This document shows positions 7,014 through 8,714 of a DNA stretch of 8,714 bases, piece by piece. The first letter of the stretch is position 1; each line of letters opens with the position of its first letter. The stretch is from Coriobacteriaceae bacterium. Lineage in GTDB: Bacteria; Actinomycetota; Coriobacteriia; Anaerosomatales; SLCP01. Below the pieces are notes generated by a model. It was not told where the DNA came from. It saw nothing but the letters and a program-made list of their open reading frames with translations, and ran no database searches. The translations under genes were made by a program, and so were the position numbers. Location: NCBI GenBank assembly GCA_003563465.1, contig PWVH01000117.1, positions 1 to 8,714 of the forward strand. The letters run 5' to 3'.

Positions 7014-7050
7014 ACCCTTACGTCTCGGCGATTAAAGGGTAGGTTCTTTT
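7014..7050 (+). terminator. Weak hairpin with T-rich tail after the nucleotidyltransferase-like gene
   Basis: ACCCTT at 7014-7019 can pair with AAGGGT at 7035-7040 across a 15-base loop. It is followed by the T-rich TTCTTTT at 7044-7050. The stem is short and A/T-rich at its inner end, so it may be a leaky terminator, an operator or chance. If real, it would separate the two-gene operon from the small cysteine-rich gene downstream. Confidence 0.3.
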
Positions 7051-7078
7051 CCAGACGACCTCAGACATAGGAGGATCC

Positions 7079-7237
7079 ATGGAAGTCAAAGACGGCGACG
7101 TTTTGGTTTGTGCGTGCGAGGACTGCGACATAGAGCTGACCGTAACGCGGAGCTGCTCGGGCGGTACGTGTGATCACGATACCGAGTGCGAACTCGTTGT
7201 CATGTGCTGCGGTGAGCCCATGAAGGTCAAAGAGTGA
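7079..7237 (+). CDS. Small eight-cysteine protein, desulforedoxin-like metal-binding
   Basis: A 52-residue protein with eight cysteines at 11, 13, 16, 26, 31, 37, 43 and 44. C13-x2-C16 and the C43-C44 pair followed by GEPMKV match the layout of desulforedoxin and of the N-terminal domain of desulfoferrodoxin, where CxxC and an adjacent CC pair bind one iron as Fe(Cys)4. In those proteins about 15 residues separate the two pairs. Here there are 26, with an insert (RSCSGGTCDHDTEC) carrying three more cysteines and a histidine that could hold a second metal or form disulfides. The likely role is electron transfer or metal (Fe or Zn) binding in the cytosol; there is no signal peptide. The ATG follows TAGGAGGATC with near-ideal spacing. 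The stop is 81 bases before the preferred start of the next gene, and 33 before the alternative. A zinc ribbon is the main alternative. Confidence 0.75.
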   Translation: MEVKDGDVLVCACEDCDIELTVTRSCSGGTCDHDTECELVVMCCGEPMKVKE

Positions 7238-7257
7238 GCATCTGACGGGCGCTGCGC

Positions 7258-7313
7258 GGAGGTAGACCGCGTGTCAACCCTTCGAGTCGAGATGGCAGTG
7301 CAGACGGGAGGGG
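7258..7313 (+). promoter_or_regulatory. Two competing Shine-Dalgarno sites for the following gene
   Basis: GGAGGT at 7258-7263 lies 7 bases before a GTG at 7271. GGGAGGGG at 7306-7313 lies 5 bases before an in-frame ATG at 7319. Both are strong. The second serves the start that sits directly before the conserved-looking part of the protein. Either one start is a relic, or two forms differing by 16 residues are made. Confidence 0.5.
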
Positions 7314-7318
7314 TTCGT

Positions 7319-7684
7319 ATGGCACGCTACGGTTTCGACGTTTCGCAGTGGGACGAGGATATGCGGGATGCGCTCGAGATCATCGCCGAGGTCGCTCGAA
7401 ACGAGGAGACCATCACGTATTCCGAGTTAGCCGAGGAGCTGGGCCGGTACAGTCCGTGGAACATCGGCAGAGTCCTGCTTAACCGCGTCCTTCTCGCAAC
7501 TCGCGGGGTTGCTGGATGCCTGATCACATCGGTCGTTGTGAGCGAGAAGGGTCGACCTCCGCGCTCTGGCGACCACTTCATCTCAACCGCCAGAGATCTG
7601 GGTTTCCGGGCCGAAGACCCTGAGCGTTTCTGGGACGAACAGGTCAGCAAGACGTACGAGTACTTCCGCGACGTACGCGCATAA
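7319..7684 (+). CDS. Hypothetical protein with helix-turn-helix-like segment and VVSEKGRPPRSGDHF motif
   Basis: Protein of 121 residues from the ATG at 7319, or 137 from a GTG at 7271; both starts have good ribosome binding sites. The shorter form is preferred because the extra 16 residues look unstructured and ATG is the stronger start codon. Residues 13-27 form an amphipathic helix (EDMRDALEIIAEVAR). ITYSELAEELG at 32-42 then reads like the recognition part of a small helix-turn-helix. VLLNRVLLA at 52-60 and SVVVSEKGRPPRSGDHF at 71-87 follow, then ARDLGF and a charged C-terminal helix. The TYSELA...VV...G-x-F pattern recalls, from memory only, small standalone proteins in bacterial genomes whose role is unclear. 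No enzyme motif is evident. It may share an operon with the cysteine-rich gene just upstream. Confidence 0.7.
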   Translation: MARYGFDVSQWDEDMRDALEIIAEVARNEETITYSELAEELGRYSPWNIGRVLLNRVLLATRGVAGCLITSVVVSEKGRPPRSGDHFISTARDLGFRAEDPERFWDEQVSKTYEYFRDVRA

Positions 7685-7962
7685 CCGAGCACCGATGCCG
7701 GGAGCGCACCGAGGACGCGTTTGGCGAACAACTTGATGATTCGTGCGCAGACGAAGAAACGGCGATCGGCGGCGAACGAGTTGGGAGTAACCGAGAGGAT
7801 TCCAAGCACATTTCGCACAACCGGGTTGTGTGGTACTTTGAGGGCCCCGAAGGATGCAGAACCGCTCTCAAGACGGTAGGAACACCGCATCGGAGGGAAC
7901 AGTCTGTACGTGATTCTTGCGCCTTGCTTCATGAACGATTCTATGTGAGGGGGTCTTGGTCC
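7685..7962. other. Intergenic region without a convincing gene
   Basis: This 278-base stretch separates the hypothetical gene from the secreted vWA-domain gene. It contains a perfect 15-base odd palindrome at 7816-7830, listed separately. The minus strand stays open from 7974 across the whole gap and into the hypothetical gene. The translated stretch between about 7933 and 7690 looks mildly protein-like (for example NPVVRNVLGILSV), but it has no Shine-Dalgarno site and no recognisable domain, so it is not called as a gene. Only a weak -10-like TTCTAT (7939-7944) sits close to the vWA gene start. Confidence 0.5.
7816..7830. promoter_or_regulatory. Palindrome CACAACC-G-GGTTGTG, possible operator
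   Basis: Seven-base arms are exactly complementary about a single central base, 132 bases upstream of the vWA-domain gene. There is no T-run, so a terminator is unlikely. The length and perfection fit a dimeric transcription factor site. Its distance from the vWA start leaves room for a promoter between them. Confidence 0.4.
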
Positions 7963-8714
7963 ATGAAACGGCAATTGGTGTGTTTGATCGTAGCTTTGGC
8001 ACTCGTCTCGGGGCTTGCACCGGTTTCGGCACTTGCGCAGTCCATAGTGCCGTCCGAGGTGAATGTCGAACTCGCTCCGGGTGAAAGCGTGACCTTAGAG
8101 AAGCAGGTGACGACACCCGAGATACCACCCACCCCCGACATCTACTTCTTGTCGGACACTACAGGCAGCATGGGCCCATCGATTGCCGCGGTGCAGGCTG
8201 ACGCAACAAGCATCATCGCGGACATACTCGCACTCGATCCCGATGCCCAGTTCGGCGTCGGCGATTACAAGGACTTCCCCTTCGACCCATGGGCCTTCTT
8301 GCATCAGCAGTCCCTCACCGACGACACTGCTGCTGTGGCTTCGGCGATAGGAGACTGGGGGGCTTCCGGGGGCAGCGACATACCCGAAGGTCAGTTCTAC
8401 GCTCTTTACCGGATGGCTACCGATCCAGCTATCGGATGGAGAACCGACACAAGCCGTATCGTGGTCTGGTTCGGCGATGCTCCCGGTCACGATCCGATTC
8501 CGACGGCGGCTACCGGCTTAGGCTTCGACATCACTGAAGCCGTAGTGACCAACGCACTGGTCGCTGCTGGCATCCGTGTCATAGCCGTGAGCGTAACCAG
8601 CGGCATGCCTGACGGCCTCGACGACGATCCCCTCGTTGATGGTGGAGACTACACGGACGAGTGGGGAATAGTCGAGAACGGGCTACCCGGGCAAGCCACC
8701 CGCATCGCCGCCGC
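7963..8714 (+). CDS. Secreted von Willebrand factor A-domain protein (5' part; continues beyond window)
   Basis: The frame is open from the ATG at 7963 to the window end, giving 250 residues. Residues 1-25 are a signal peptide: KR at 2-3, a hydrophobic core, and an ALA-QS cleavage site after residue 25. The Cys at position 7 lies inside the hydrophobic part and is not a lipobox. The vWA domain begins near residue 58. The metal-ion-dependent adhesion site shows as DTTGSMG at 65-71 (the D-x-T-x-S variant), with GGSDIPEGQ at 136-144 and WFGDAPGHDP at 169-178 matching the later metal-binding loops. The protein is probably exported and binds a partner or cell-surface ligand through a divalent metal; the C-terminal part that would show anchoring or adhesion repeats is outside the window. 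GAGGGGG lies 9 bases before the ATG. The neighbouring genes give no functional link. Confidence 0.87.
   Translation, partial: MKRQLVCLIVALALVSGLAPVSALAQSIVPSEVNVELAPGESVTLEKQVTTPEIPPTPDIYFLSDTTGSMGPSIAAVQADATSIIADILALDPDAQFGVGDYKDFPFDPWAFLHQQSLTDDTAAVASAIGDWGASGGSDIPEGQFYALYRMATDPAIGWRTDTSRIVVWFGDAPGHDPIPTAATGLGFDITEAVVTNALVAAGIRVIAVSVTSGMPDGLDDDPLVDGGDYTDEWGIVENGLPGQATRIAA

Overview
The window is high-GC bacterial DNA with dense genes, strong Shine-Dalgarno sites and ATG/GTG starts. A drug-exporter type ABC pair, a small desulforedoxin-like iron or zinc protein and a ferric-reductase-like flavoprotein together suggest a high-GC Gram-positive, possibly an anaerobic or microaerophilic actinobacterium such as a Coriobacteriia-type lineage. 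This placement is inference. No rRNA or tRNA gene, CRISPR array, transposase or phage gene was seen.

The left part (1-3946) is all on the minus strand. Read in the direction of transcription it holds a membrane FAD/NAD(P) oxidoreductase with a ferric-reductase-like heme domain (3946-2576). After 87 bases come an ABC ATPase (2488-1568) and its two-half ABC-2 permease (1540 to beyond base 1). ATPase and permease are 27 bases apart and almost certainly form one exporter. The oxidoreductase may or may not be cotranscribed with them.

A short divergent intergenic region (3947-4034), with three ACGTTC repeats at an 8-base period, separates the oxidoreductase from a TauE/SafE-family anion exporter on the plus strand (4035-4802). 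A 266-base gap (4803-5068) follows, with two compact inverted repeats that look like regulator sites. Next is a tight two-gene operon: an enlarged NagB-like sugar-phosphate isomerase/deaminase (5069-6091) whose ring-opening Asp/Asn position appears to be Arg, and a protein with an N-terminal winged-helix-like region and a nucleotidyltransferase-like core (6101-7003). The ribosome binding site of the second gene overlaps the stop codon of the first. This pair is the most unusual unit here and the best candidate for an undescribed function.

Next come a 52-residue, eight-cysteine protein with a desulforedoxin-like CxxC...CCGEPM layout (7079-7237) and a 121-137 residue protein of unknown function with two equally good translation starts (stop at 7684). 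A 278-base gap (7685-7962) contains a 15-base palindrome and no convincing gene. At the right edge is the N-terminal 250 residues of a secreted von Willebrand factor A-domain protein (7963 to beyond 8714).
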